Assembly (NCBI RefSeq): GCF_000001735.4
Contig: NC_003075.7
Coordinates: 6,759,001 to 6,823,000, forward strand
Source: Arabidopsis thaliana
Taxonomy: Eukaryota > Streptophyta > Magnoliopsida > Brassicales > Brassicaceae
Reading direction: 5' to 3'
Length of the DNA: 64,000 bases
Under the pieces are notes generated by a model. That model worked only from the letters and a program-made list of their open reading frames with translations. It was not told the origin of the DNA and did no database searches. A program made the translations under genes and the position numbers. Shown one piece after another: positions 48,931-61,606 of the stretch; the first letter of the stretch is position 1, and each line of letters starts with the position of its first letter.

Positions 48931-51066
48931 TTTTTAAAAACTCCGCCTAGCCTGATTATTTCCCGTTTAATCGATAGGCCTACTCTATCCACATAGATTA
49001 ATGATTAATCCTTTAAAAAATCAGTTATTTTATTACTTTCCGTTTAATCTGATTTCTTTCTGATTAATCTTCGTCTAATCTTACATATCCTAACTACTTT
49101 TAGATTGCAAGTATAAAACAATTTTTCTTTTTGCTATTTAGTCATTTAATTAGAAAGTTTTTGATGTTTTACAATAACTTAAGTTCAAAATTTTAATAAA
49201 AATCATAAATTTTGTCTTAAATCTATAGTTTTATGTATCTATATTATTAATTGGGAAGCATTGTGTGAACTATAAAATTGTAAGGGTAGTTTAAAATTAA
49301 CTAAATGAATTTTTGCATGGGTAATTTAGTAAATTAACAACTAGTACAACTAAATAAATATCTTGGATTTTGTTCTTTTAAAAAATTAAATTTAAAATCA
49401 ATAAATTTGTAACTACCCAATATTTTCAGAAATCATTTAAAAACGTTTCCATAACATATCAGACTATTTTAATTCGAATTGTATATATGTAAATTTATTT
49501 ATTTTGGTAATATGTTATTAGATAATTCAAAAATTTCAATCTAATTTAATAACAAATAATCATTTAGTTTAGATTTTAAACAATTTCCTTAACAAAACTA
49601 TGTTAATTGTTTCTCATTAGTACACTTAAAAAGAAGATTTTAAATTATGATTTAGCATATTCAAAAGATAATTTTTGGATTTTAGATTTGTAAATATCTA
49701 GAAGATATTATGAGTATAGATTAAAATATTTAACATTTTAATTAGAATTTAAATCATATAAACTTTTCAAGTATTTTTTTAAACATGTAATTTTCATTAT
49801 TTTTAAACAAGTAATTTTCATTATTTTTAATGCTATGCATATATTCACATTGCCTCACAATCAATCTAGAATATCGATTCTTTAAAACAATAGATAGAGA
49901 TTCATAAGTAAATTACTTCATGTTCTAATGAGTTTATCTCCTAATATTACTATCTATTTATGCGTATTCTTATGGATTTTTCTTTCAGGCTAAACACTAG
50001 ATTACAAGAAACTAGATTATAGTTATACAATCTTAAACAATAAACAAAACAAATATAACTTAATTTAATTTTTTATTTTTAACTAAAATCAACAAATTTA
50101 TTAGTTTATAAAAAACCAAAAACTATTACTCAACCATATAAAAACCAAATACTATTATACTTTAATTATAAGAACTACATCTTATGGAAAGGTATACACT
50201 AAAAATCGGTTTTATATACTAGAATATCATAAATATATAAATCACAAATTATTTTTAAATATATTAATCTAACATGTACCACATGTCAACCCCTCGATTT
50301 TTTTATATATTACAATAACAATATTTAAAAATAACAAAATAGTTTTTCATTTTACGGAATAAAGTTATATGGTGGAACTAGTTTGGGTTGATATTAATAC
50401 GGGACAATAATCTACAAGTGAAATCTTAGAATTAATAATTATAACATAATTATACAATCTTAAACACTAAACAAAATAAACAATATTTACAAAACAACTA
50501 TATCTTAAAATTTGAGTTTTTAGTTACAAACAAATCGACCAACGGTGTACCGCGGAGTAAATTTTACATTATATCATCTAATTGATCAAAAATTTCAAAC
50601 AAAAATAATCAATTTATATATACATCAAACTAACAAAAATACACAAATTTTCCAAATATCTCTATATTATTCCGCAACTCGAAACAAATATAACAATCTA
50701 TTTACTATGCTAAATACAAATAAAATATAAATAATATAAATTAATTAAAAAAATTAGCTATTTTATCATAAATAACACTATACACTTTCTATGCATATTA
50801 TAATTTGTACACTATAATATCTTTCACTAAAAATGTATTCCAATACATTTCTTAAAATATGAAACCCCGCACGTATGTGCGGGTCAGAATCTAGTTTACT
50901 ATAATTTTGAAAACAATACTAGATTAATATGTTTTTAAAACATTAATATAATCCTAAAACTAATCTCGTTTAATCTCCGATTTTAATCTCCGATTTTAAT
51001 CCGATTTATCGATTAATAGCTAGTCCCATACCGAGCGCCCGATTAACGCCTAACGCGATTTTTTAA
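48931..51066. mobile_element. Outer CGCCTAG/GATTAAT element carrying a nested Helitron
   Basis: It interrupts tandem copy 3. The left end reads AAAAACTCCGCCTAGCCTGA and the right end, reversed, begins AAAAAATCGCGTTAGGCGTT, an imperfect inverted repeat. Inside both ends are TTTAATC and GATTAAT motifs. A T-rich possible duplication (GTTTTTA on the left, TTTTTTA on the right) flanks it. Without the Helitron the outer element would be about 480 bp, close to the element in IF-2 intron 1. Confidence 0.55.
49238..50894 (+). mobile_element. Non-autonomous Helitron (ATREP-type), 1657 bp
   Basis: It starts with TC (TCTATATTATTAATTGGGAA) after an A and ends with CTAG at 50891-50894 before a T, the A^T insertion rule of Helitrons. 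Seven bases before CTAG there is a GC-rich hairpin: CCCGCAC 50866-50872, loop GTAT, GTGCGGG 50877-50883. There are no terminal inverted repeats and no target duplication. The interior is very AT-rich and has no Rep/helicase ORF. Helitron-derived AtREP repeats are reported upstream of RMG1 as siRNA and DNA methylation targets. Confidence 0.85.
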
Positions 51067-51150
51067 CAATAATGATATATATATATATATAAATGTATAT
51101 ATGATTTATATATTCTAGTGAATTTTACTTGTAAACTAAATCTACAATTT

Positions 51151-52126
51151 AAAAGTTAATTAATAAAGTAGTTTAGAAGAAGAAGAAGAAATTGGGTTGT
51201 CTTCCCTAAAGATTTTTTCTACATATGTTCGTAGAGAACTATTTTTTCTAATGACAAAAAAATATTTATATTTAATATTTTTAATATAGGTTTCAAAATG
51301 TATCATTCATAAACTGCAATACTAAATTTAACTAAAATGAATGAATTTTTAATTTCATGCTCAAGTCTACCGAAAAAGATAAACAAACCACAAAAAATAA
51401 AAGAATATTATGGGGGTGATTGGGGAGGAGGACTTTGAAAACTGTAAATTCTATTAACAATTTTTACAGTTTTAATTTATCCGATCACACTTTTTTGCTT
51501 TTAATAATTTAAAAATTCTCACAACCTTTTTTCTCATTTTGTTCTTTGATTTCATGTTTTTGTTTAAATCGCATAAATCTGGCTTTAAAATGATAATAAA
51601 CAAAAGTCAATAGTTTTTCCTTTTCGTTCTTCTCCATATTTATGAAAACTCCCATAGATGAATTATTCCTTTTTAATTTTTTTTTACGTTTATTTACAAT
51701 TGAAGTCTTTTTCTTGTTTTATTAAGTTCCATATTTTCAATAATTATTTAAAATCATAATTTATGTTGTCACAACCTATAGTATATAGTTATAGTTTTTA
51801 AAATATTAAAAATTTTATAGCAAAAATTTATGCAGCAAAAGTCTTTACAGCCAAAAGTAACTTTCGAGATGCATGTTTTAATTTGTCTTATTTACTTGAT
51901 GATATACAAAAGTCAGCCTAGGCGACCTTTAATGAGATGCATGTTTTGTTGTCTACAAGGGTCTAGTTGCAATATAATAATAAAAATGAAATTACCATGT
52001 CATTTCCTAGAAAATCTCATATTACAACTTTGACACGCAAAGGCATTCCATAGATTCTATAAATTGCTCTCCCAAAACACTCCAAACAAGTCAATATAAC
52101 AAATTTTTATCTTCAATCCTCTCCCC
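51151..52126 (+). promoter_or_regulatory. Proximal RMG1 promoter
   Basis: AT-rich DNA with several W-box cores: TTGACA at 52030-52035 and AGTCAA-type copies near 51605 and 52089. This fits WRKY-controlled induction of an immune receptor gene. Two short repeats of GAGATGCATGTTTT occur at 51868 and 51935. Confidence 0.45.
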
Positions 52127-55100
52127 ATGGCATCTTCTTCTTCAAACTCTTGGAGATACGACGTCTTTCCTAGTTTCAGAGGGGAAGATGTCCGTAATAA
52201 CTTTCTCAGCCACTTGCTCAAAGAATTTGAAAGCAAAGGAATAGTGACATTCAGAGATGACCATATCAAAAGAAGCCACACGATCGGTCATGAGCTTAGA
52301 GCAGCCATTAGAGAATCTAAGATCTCAGTAGTCTTGTTCTCAGAGAACTATGCTTCTTCAAGCTGGTGTTTGGACGAGCTGATTGAGATCATGAAGTGTA
52401 AGGAAGAACAAGGACTGAAAGTGATGCCGGTTTTCTACAAAGTGGATCCATCTGATATAAGAAAACAGACCGGAAAGTTTGGAATGAGTTTCTTGGAAAC
52501 TTGTTGTGGTAAGACGGAGGAGCGACAACATAACTGGAGGCGGGCGTTGACTGATGCTGCCAATATTCTTGGAGATCATCCTCAAAATTGGTGAGTTTTT
52601 ATATATTTTATTTTCGTTTGGTTAGATTCTGTATGATAAACCAAACCAAGATAGATTTGTGGTCTAATGGGCTCAATGAGTTTTTTTGTGCAAAAAAAAA
52701 GTAAAAGAAGAAAATATTTAGATTATCACCAAAAACACAATGGTTTTAGATTTGATTTTCTAATAAGGGAAAGAGGAGAGTAACTCAAAGTGGCAACTCG
52801 CTAGATTGCCTTACAAATTTATATGAATTTCTACTTGCTAAAACTTTAGTTATATGTGCTAATAGACACTATCTTAGTCTTCTTATGGATCTTCTAATAG
52901 ATTACTCATGACTAATTACTGAAGGAAACCTTTATTTTTCATAAGAACAATTCCCTGATGCACTAAACCACCTACTGGACATGTTTGAATTGTTTTATGT
53001 TAAAATTGTCCCACATTAGAGATTGAGATGAAAAGTAGTACTGTATTATATGATAAGTTGGGCTAGGCGGCCGTGACGATTTTTGAATAAAACGATATAT
53101 ATTTATTTTTAAAAATTTGCTAATTTCCAGCTTTTTATAATGTTTTTTTTCAACATTTCATGTAGTAGTATATAAATATATCGTTTTATGCATGCCAAAA
53201 AAATATATATCGTTTCATTCTAAAACCTTTTAAACCGCCTAAAATTGTATAGTCCCCGACTACGTGTTTTAGGCGCTAGGCGGAGGGTCACCACCCACTT
53301 ACCGTCTAGCGCTTTCTTGAACACTGATTATATGTAAATTAAACAAATTAATTAAAGGAATGAACACTCAAGAGTTTCACGAGTTGGAATGATGGTGTAA
53401 TAGTCAGTAAATCTCACCAGAAATCATTTTGAACCGCATTTCATGAAGCTTACAAATATATTTATATATTGTATTTCAAAGTTTCATTTATAAATGTGCC
53501 TTAGGATTTGTAATTTTGTAACTTGTTATTCACATGATGATTGCAAATGGTAACTCTAGAGGTTTTAAGATTTTCCTTTCAAAATATATATTCCTTTTTT
53601 TGTTTTTTTTTTGTTTTTATGGTCTTAAAAGTTAATCTAGGTTTTTACTGGAATTGACAACGGCTATGATTTTACGTTTCTTTCGAGTTATAAATGTTTT
53701 TTGGGTGTTCAAGTCCTAGAGCATATGCATTGGTGAGTCTTTCACCAAAATCTCTTATGAAAGTCTCTAAAAAAAAGTTGAGAGAGTGAGAGACTACTAG
53801 AAACTCTCTCAACTTTCTTTAGAAACTCTTACAATTAAGGGTTTAATGCAAAACAAAATCTTTAAAGTTGTTAGTATTTGCAATATTATCCTCTATTTTC
53901 AAATTAAAATGTAGAATAATAAAATAAAAAATAATACGCAATATGGTCCTACATATTTTGGAGATAAATGGTATAGTTGCAAAAATTAGTAGCTTTGAGA
54001 ATATTTTTTATCAAAAATAAACTATAATATTTATTATTTTGTTTTCTTTTGTAGATGAGAGATTTTGGTGAGAAACTGTCATTGCACGTGCTCGCATACT
54101 AAAATTCCACATTATAAAGCTTTTTACACCAACTGTTTAAGAGCTAGACACTTAATGATCTTATTTTTAATCACCAGGGACAATGAAGCATATAAGATCA
54201 CAACAATTTCCAAGGATGTATTAGAAAAATTAAATGCAACGCCATCAAGAGATTTCAATGACTTGGTTGGAATGGAAGCTCACATTGCAAAGATGGAATC
54301 ATTGTTATGCCTTGAGTCTCAAGGAGTGAGGATAGTAGGGATATGGGGTCCTGCAGGCGTTGGTAAGACTACCATAGCTAGAGCTTTATATAACCAATAT
54401 CATGAAAACTTCAATCTTTCTATATTTATGGAGAATGTTAGAGAAAGTTATGGTGAAGCAGGCCTCGATGACTATGGTTTGAAGCTGCATTTACAACAAA
54501 GATTTTTATCCAAACTTCTTGATCAAAAGGATTTGAGAGTACGTCATTTAGGCGCAATAGAAGAAAGGCTAAAGAGCCAAAAAGTTCTAATTATTCTTGA
54601 TGATGTGGACAATATTGAGCAACTCAAAGCCTTGGCAAAGGAAAATCAATGGTTTGGTAACAAGAGCAGAATTGTCGTGACAACCCAAAACAAACAACTT
54701 TTGGTTTCTCATGATATCAACCATATGTACCAGGTGGCTTATCCTTCAAAACAAGAAGCTCTTACTATATTTTGCCAGCATGCTTTTAAGCAAAGTTCCC
54801 CATCAGATGATTTAAAGCACCTTGCAATTGAATTTACAACTCTTGCTGGTCATCTTCCGCTGGCTCTACGGGTTCTTGGTTCGTTTATGCGTGGAAAGGG
54901 TAAGGAAGAGTGGGAATTTTCCCTGCCTACGCTAAAAAGTCGACTTGATGGAGAGGTAGAGAAAGTATTAAAAGTCGGGTATGATGGCTTGCATGACCAT
55001 GAAAAAGATTTATTTCTTCATATTGCATGTATTTTTAGCGGTCAACACGAAAACTATTTGAAACAGATGATCATAGCTAACAATGACACATATGTTAGTT

Positions 55101-58100
55101 TCGGACTTCAAGTCCTGGCTGATAAATCTCTCATACAAAAATTTGAGAATGGTAGAATCGAGATGCACTCCTTACTACGACAATTAGGCAAAGAAGTTGT
55201 TCGAAAGCAATCTATTTACGAGCCAGGAAAACGTCAATTCTTGATGAATGCTAAGGAAACGTGTGGCGTCCTTTCAAACAATACTGTAAGTTCTTCTTCT
55301 TTTCTTTTTGCGAAATCTGAAAACTGCATTCTTAACTAAGCACCAAAGTAACAATTAAAGTTTTTGAATTTGACATGTATAATAACATTATTCTAGATGT
55401 ATTATTATAGAACTAAATAACATATCATATCCTCCTAAAATCTTGAAATTGTAATAACATATTTCATGAACTATTACAATTTCTTAAGTCAACATATACT
55501 CGAATTTATGGTATCTTTTCGCTCTCACGATTTGTGGCATTGTTCATATCTGAAACTTTTTTTGTTTTGTAGGGTACGGGAACTGTATTAGGTATATCGT
55601 TAGATATGTGTGAGATCAAAGAGGAGTTATATATAAGTGAGAAAACTTTTGAAGAGATGCGGAACCTCGTATATCTAAAATTCTATATGAGTAGTCCTAT
55701 AGATGATAAAATGAAAGTCAAGTTGCAGTTACCAGAAGAAGGGCTAAGCTATCTACCGCAATTGAGGTTATTACACTGGGATGCATATCCTCTTGAGTTT
55801 TTCCCTTCTAGCTTTCGACCCGAATGTCTTGTCGAACTCAACATGTCTCATAGCAAGCTTAAGAAGCTATGGAGTGGAGTTCAGGTCAGACATATATAAT
55901 GCTTGCATTTTTTTTAATTAACGAACATATTTCAATGATTGTTTTATCTTTTTTTAGGGAAATTCCTAAAAATAGAATTAAAACAAGTTTTATGGATAAT
56001 AATAGCACTACTATGAAGTTTTTGCTCTAAAAGTATTGTTACTAATTTATTTTTTCAATAATACCATAATTTTATATTAAATCTATTCAACCAAAATAAA
56101 TTTAAAACATTATATTTGGATTCTCTATTTTCAATTTAGGGTATAAATTTTAAGAATTTAAAAGAAATTTTGATTCATTTTAATATTAGTTTATGATATT
56201 ATATTTGGGTTCTCTATTTTCAATTTTGGGTATATATTTTCACCATTTAAAATATATTTTTCATTTTAAAATTAGTTTGTGATAGTATAATTGGGTTCTC
56301 TATTTCCAATTTAGAGTATATATATTTTTACTATTTAAAAAATAATCTAATTCAATTTTATATTAGATTAGTGTTGGCTCTCATTTTTATTTGGAGGATT
56401 AACAAAAAATATACTAAAAAAACTTTATCATTTAATTAACTTTTAGAGGGTTAAAAACTTTATGTGTTATTTTCGAAAACTTTAAAAGAAAATATCATTT
56501 TTGGAATAATAAAGTGTTTTAGTGTCGTGTCAATTCCTATTTTTTTTTTAATCCCCACGGCTACCCTATCTCTCTCTTTTTTTTTCCGTGCATGTTATAT
56601 GAGTACTAGTTGGCATATTTTTTGAGCTTTTTGTGAGTTTTGTGTTCTGTCTTAAGCTTTTTGTGAGTTTTGTGTTCTGTCTTGGAAGCACATTGAGATG
56701 TTCTTTCTGCTTGTGTTTATGTGCAGCCGCTTAGAAATCTCAGGACAATGAATCTAAATAGCTCTCGGAATCTGGAAATCCTTCCAAATCTTATGGAAGC
56801 AACAAAGCTTAACAGATTGGATTTGGGTTGGTGTGAGTCTTTGGTGGAGCTTCCTTCATCTATAAAGAACCTTCAGCATCTGATTTTGTTAGAGATGTCT
56901 TGTTGCAAAAAATTAGAGATCATCCCAACTAACATCAACTTACCATCTCTAGAGGTCCTCCACTTTAGGTATTGCACACGATTGCAAACCTTTCCAGAGA
57001 TTTCAACCAATATTCGTCTTCTCAATTTAATAGGCACTGCGATCACTGAGGTGCCTCCATCAGTAAAATATTGGAGTAAAATTGATGAAATTTGTATGGA
57101 GAGGGCTAAGGTCAAGAGATTGGTTCATGTTCCTTATGTTTTAGAAAAGCTATGTTTGAGGGAAAATAAAGAATTGGAGACTATTCCGCGATACCTCAAA
57201 TATCTCCCTCGGCTGCAGATGATTGACATCTCCTATTGCATCAATATTATATCGCTACCGAAGCTTCCAGGCTCAGTATCCGCCTTAACAGCTGTAAACT
57301 GCGAGTCACTTCAAATACTACATGGCCACTTTCGAAACAAAAGTATCCACCTGAATTTCATTAACTGTTTAAAGCTAGGTCAGAGAGCCCAAGAAAAGAT
57401 CCACCGGTCAGTTTACATCCACCAGTCCTCATACATAGCTGATGTCTTACCTGGTGAACATGTACCTGCGTACTTCAGCTACCGAAGTACCGGAAGTTCC
57501 ATAATGATCCATTCAAATAAGGTTGATCTTTCAAAGTTTAACAGGTTTAAGGTATGCCTTGTGCTTGGAGCGGGAAAACGTTTCGAAGGTTGTGACATAA
57601 AATTTTACAAACAATTTTTCTGTAAACCGAGAGAGTATTACGTGCCAAAGCATTTGGATTCACCACTACTTAAAAGTGATCATCTTTGCATGTGCGAGTT
57701 TGAATTAATGCCACCACATCCTCCAACGGAATGGGAGCTTCTCCACCCAAACGAATTCCTGGAGGTTTCCTTTGAGAGTCGCGGCGGCCTTTATAAGTGC
57801 GAAGTAAAAGAATGCGGTTTACAGTTCCTGGAGCCTCATGAGACATCTGAGTTTCGGTATCTGTCACCTCATCTGTACTTGGGTGGTAGTTGGATTGGAA
57901 ATAGTAGTAGTAGTATTGAAGAAATTATCCATGTAGACCAAGAGGAAAGCAGTAGTGATAGTGAAGAAATTATCTATGCGGACCAAGAGGAAAGCAGTAG
58001 TGGTATTGAGGAAATTATCCATGCAGAAAGAGAAGGAACCAACAGGAGGAAATCTGTTATGAGATGGATTAAGGTTGGAGCAAGAAAAATGGGTCTTAGT

Positions 58101-58130
58101 TTGGAGTGTCTAAAGCCCTGGACAAGATAA
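52127..58130 (+). CDS. RMG1: TIR-NBS-LRR immune receptor RMG1
   Basis: An intracellular NLR of the TIR class. I recall it as At4g11170, Resistance Methylated Gene 1, kept silent by RNA-directed DNA methylation and induced on immune stimulation with help from the demethylase ROS1. Exons 52127-52590, 54178-55285, 55573-55884 and 56727-58130 give 1095 residues, all GT-AG. The TIR domain (YDVFPSFRGEDVRNNFLSHL, SSSWCLDELIEI with the expected Glu) fills exon 1. The NB-ARC domain fills exon 2: P-loop GPAGVGKT at 212-219, Walker B VLIILDDVD, GHLPLALRVLG, and MHSLL in place of canonical MHD. LRRs follow in exons 3-4, then a post-LRR domain. Residues 1025-1069 are three acidic 15-residue repeats. Intron 1 is 1587 bp, longer than the introns of a few hundred bases or less I would expect here. 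Confidence 0.94.
52990..53330. mobile_element. Repeat insertion in RMG1 intron 1
   Basis: GGGCTAGGCGGCCGTGACG at 53050 and TTTTAGGCGCTAGGCGGAGG at 53268 bound a segment with inverted AACGATATATAT and ATATATATCGTT stretches. It carries the CGCCTAG motif of the elements at 44.2 and 48.9 kb. Just before it, TGTCCCACATTAGAG at 53007 looks like the start of a TRIM-type LTR. Boundaries are approximate. Confidence 0.4.
57915..58049 (+). repeat. 45-bp in-frame tandem repeats in RMG1 exon 4
   Basis: Units start at 57915, 57960 and 58005. They encode IEEIIHVDQEESSSD, SEEIIYADQEESSSG and IEEIIHAEREGTNRR. The first two differ at few positions and the third decays at its end. Such repeats can change copy number between accessions. 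Confidence 0.85.
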
Positions 58131-59161
58131 GATAAAACTGTCAATATATGATAGTTGATGAAGAAGGCTTCGTTCCGTGAAGAAGACGGCATACTGTAAC
58201 TCATAAGCCAGCACATTCTAAATCAGTAGAATTGTATGTAGTGTATTTGCGGTCAAATTTAATATTGTAGTAGTTGTGTTATTACGTATCGTCAATATGT
58301 TCCATTTTAATTGAAAATTAAATGGCAAGTGTAATGAGTCTAGAAAATTTAATTAAAAAAAAAATGTGTCTACTAATATATATGTATATAATTGTTTTCG
58401 ATAAAAAAGTTAAATTTTATATTTTTTAATTAGTGACAGATGAATAGCAGAGAAAATTAAAAAAGCTACAAAATTAAAAAAAAAAAAAAAGAATAAAAAA
58501 CAGAACATAACAACAAGCAAACATATAAATTAAAATCGAAGAAAACAAAAGATTGACGAGATGGAATAAGACCACCATAAAGAAGGACAAAACCAAAACG
58601 CAACATGAACTCAAAATTGCCACGTCAATCATATATACAGTAGCATCCTAGTTATCAGTAATTAACGGTTAACTAATTACACTACTAAAATCAATGTTGG
58701 TATTTACATAACATATATTAGTTCATATTTACATTTTGAATTTGTTATGAGTTTGGATTAATACATTCTAGGATTCAAAGTTTAGACTAAAAAAACCCAT
58801 ATAAAAATAGTTTGGATTAATACATTCTAGGATTCAAAGTTTTAGACTAAAAAACCCATCTCATTTCAGTCATAACTGTTTGTTTTTTCGATATTCGGAA
58901 TCAACCATGAAAATTAGTAACTAACAAGTGAATGTTACATGTTTAAGTCACTGGCATCGATCTTAAAAATAGGTTTAGAGATGAAATTAGGTGTCATTCT
59001 CTCATTGGTTCTTATAAAACGGTACACCGTGTTCCTAAACACAGGAAATCATCCCGATTTTATTCCAAAGTTTGGGCCAAAGGCTCAAAGCTGTGGTCGT
59101 TTCTTCACAAAGCAAGTTTTTAGGGATTTTTGAAGATAAGAAGAAGAAGAAAAACAAAAAA
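58131..59161. other. RMG1 3' flank with a 59-bp tandem duplication
   Basis: Two copies of a 59-bp unit (about 58751-58808 and 58810-58866) contain TTTGGATTAATACATTCTAG and end in AAACCCAT. No gene is visible before the plastid IF-1 start at 59162. Confidence 0.6.
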
Positions 59162-59806
59162 ATGCTTCAACTCTGCTCCACTTTCCGTCCTCAACTTCTT
59201 CTTCCTTGTCAATTCCGATTTACAAATGGCGTTTTGATTCCGTAAGTTCTCAATTTCACACCACTTCCGTTATAACTTAATTCGAATTCGATTCTTCCGT
59301 TTTCACGACTTTCTCTTTGGGTTTCGATAGCAATTTCATGGGTTCGTGTCCAAATTCGGTATTTGTATCCATAATTTTATGAATTTGGTGTTTCAGAATT
59401 CCCAAATTCGGATTGGTTAGAGTTTCTTTTAGCTTATCTGTTTTGTTGTCTTTGTAACAGCCAAATAAACTATGTTGCAAGCAATTCAGTTGTGAATATC
59501 CGGCCAATGATACGATGCCAGAGAGCAAGCGGAGGAAGAGGAGGAGCTAATAGAAGCAAACCTGCTAAGCCGCAAGTTAAAGAAGGAAGCAACAAAACAG
59601 TAATCGAAGGTTTAGTAACCGAATCGCTACCTAATGGAATGTTTCGAGTCGATTTGGAGAATGGTGACAACATTCTTGGTTATATTTGTGGTAAGATTAG
59701 GAAGAATTTCATTCGGATACTCCCCGGTGATAAAGTGAAAGTCGAAATGAGTGTTTATGATTCTACTAAAGGTCGTATCATTTTCAGAATGAGTAGTAGA
59801 GACTAA
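59162..59806 (+). CDS. Chloroplast translation initiation factor IF-1 (nuclear infA)
   Basis: IF-1 binds the A-site of the 30S subunit during initiation in plastids. Two exons, 59162-59241 and 59461-59806, give 141 residues. The first 45-50 residues ([20 protein letters not shown]) are hydroxylated, basic and poor in acidic residues, typical of a chloroplast transit peptide. The S1/OB-fold core follows: [20 protein letters not shown], then [20 protein letters not shown] and [12 protein letters not shown], all bacterial IF-1 signatures. infA has moved from plastid to nucleus many times in flowering plants, and this is such a nuclear copy (At4g11175 from memory). The intron joins the CC of one proline codon to its third base. 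Confidence 0.94.
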
Positions 59807-60291
59807 GAAGTAAGAAACTGAGATCCTGTCAATTCTTTTTTTAAGTTTAGGCAAGTTTGATTGGAAACGAATCATGTAATCGTACAGCGGATTTCTATAA
59901 GGCTTTTCTGGGAAGCTCGTTGTGTTCTTCTTCTCCTATAATCATAACTATATTGAGCATATTGGCATGTCTGTATCCATGGTAAGACTATGCACCATGA
60001 TTAGGTTTATTTATCGGTAAAAGAAAGTCTAGTGTTGTTGTCTTTGCGGTTTCCTAACCAGGAAGGCCTCTTGCGAACCGTTTGTATGTACCGAAAGCTT
60101 TGTTTCCGATCTTTTTACTTTGATTTTTAAGTCGCGATGGCTATTGCGAGATGAAATTTTGGTTGAGTTTTCTATCATTGTCTATGTTTTCACTTCTCAT
60201 ATATGTTCTTCCACATGTCATATTACTTGTGAAGGCAGACTTAATTGTCTTAATATGATAAATTAGTTTTTAATTCGAGTGTAAACACATG
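59807..60291. other. IF-1 3' UTR and spacer
   Basis: No gene visible between plastid IF-1 and the tRNA gene. Confidence 0.4.
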
Positions 60292-60375
60292 CCGACCTTA
60301 GCTCAGTTGGTAGAGCGGAAGACTGTAGTAGTTGCTGAAATCTTTAGGTCGCTGGTTCGATTCCGGCAGGTCGGA
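60292..60375 (+). tRNA. tRNA-Tyr (GTA) with an 11-nt intron
   Basis: The acceptor stem pairs CCGACCT (60292-60298) with AGGTCGG (60368-60374), plus discriminator A. The D arm is GCTCAGTTGGTAGAGC. The anticodon stem pairs GAAGA with TCTTT and holds anticodon GTA at 60325-60327. The intron is 60329-60339, one base after the anticodon as in all nuclear tRNA-Tyr genes. The T arm contains GGTTCGATTCC, the Pol III B box. The stem has A-T pairs where I would expect GAGGA/TCCTT, a compensated change. A run of T from 60376 is the Pol III terminator. Confidence 0.96.
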
Positions 60376-60384
60376 TTTTTTTTT
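60376..60384 (+). terminator. Pol III terminator of tRNA-Tyr
   Basis: A run of nine T directly follows the tRNA discriminator base. Confidence 0.85.
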
Positions 60385-60958
60385 CCCTCAACACACTATT
60401 GATTATTTAGTTGTTTTTTCGTCAAAGATCTATCTTTGTTAATTTTCTCCACTTCTGGGCTTTTACTCTTTCCGAGTTCAGTCATAACATGTGACTAGGG
60501 CCCAAAGGTATTAATATTACGGCCCAAAAAACTAGAAATCTAGAATACCAAAACAAAAAGAAAAAAGTTTTGTGTTGTGTTTAGCTCACACTAATTTAGT
60601 TGTCATACATGTAAACCAATAGAGATAACACCATTTTATGGGACTGGTAAGTTGTCCATTCTTTAGTTCTTGTACTTAGTGTTTTCTTTATCAACTAATT
60701 GGTGAGTGTAATGTAGGAAACAAAGTATTCATTGTTACTTATATATTCTTAAGAGGCAACGAAATGGCTTCAAGTAAATAAAAGTAATACGAATGATAGT
60801 TGAACCATCATTAATTATCGAGTCCTAAAATCTAAAAATTCTTTTTAATTCAGGGATTTTGGCAATATAAGCTGGTAAAAGAAGACAAATGTCAACAAAC
60901 CAATTTTGTGCGACTCTTAAACCCATTTATTCACCCAAAAAAATATACATATATATGA

Positions 60959-61606
<648 letters not shown>

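Larger units (their letters stand above)
48391..51150. repeat. Three tandem 120-bp units, two interrupted by transposons
   Basis: Each unit starts with CAACCCTTTC and ends with TTGTAAACTAAATCTACAAT. Copy 1 is 48398-48505 plus 48755-48771, split by the MITE at 48509-48754. Copy 2, 48775-48892, is intact. Copy 3 is 48899-48930 plus about 51066-51150, split by a 2.1-kb nested insertion. W-box cores (AGTCAA, and TTGACA in copy 2) occur in the units. Confidence 0.7.

Noticed and set aside
49238..50894. Rep/helicase gene in the Helitron
   Set aside because: No ORF above about 60 codons; the element is non-autonomous.
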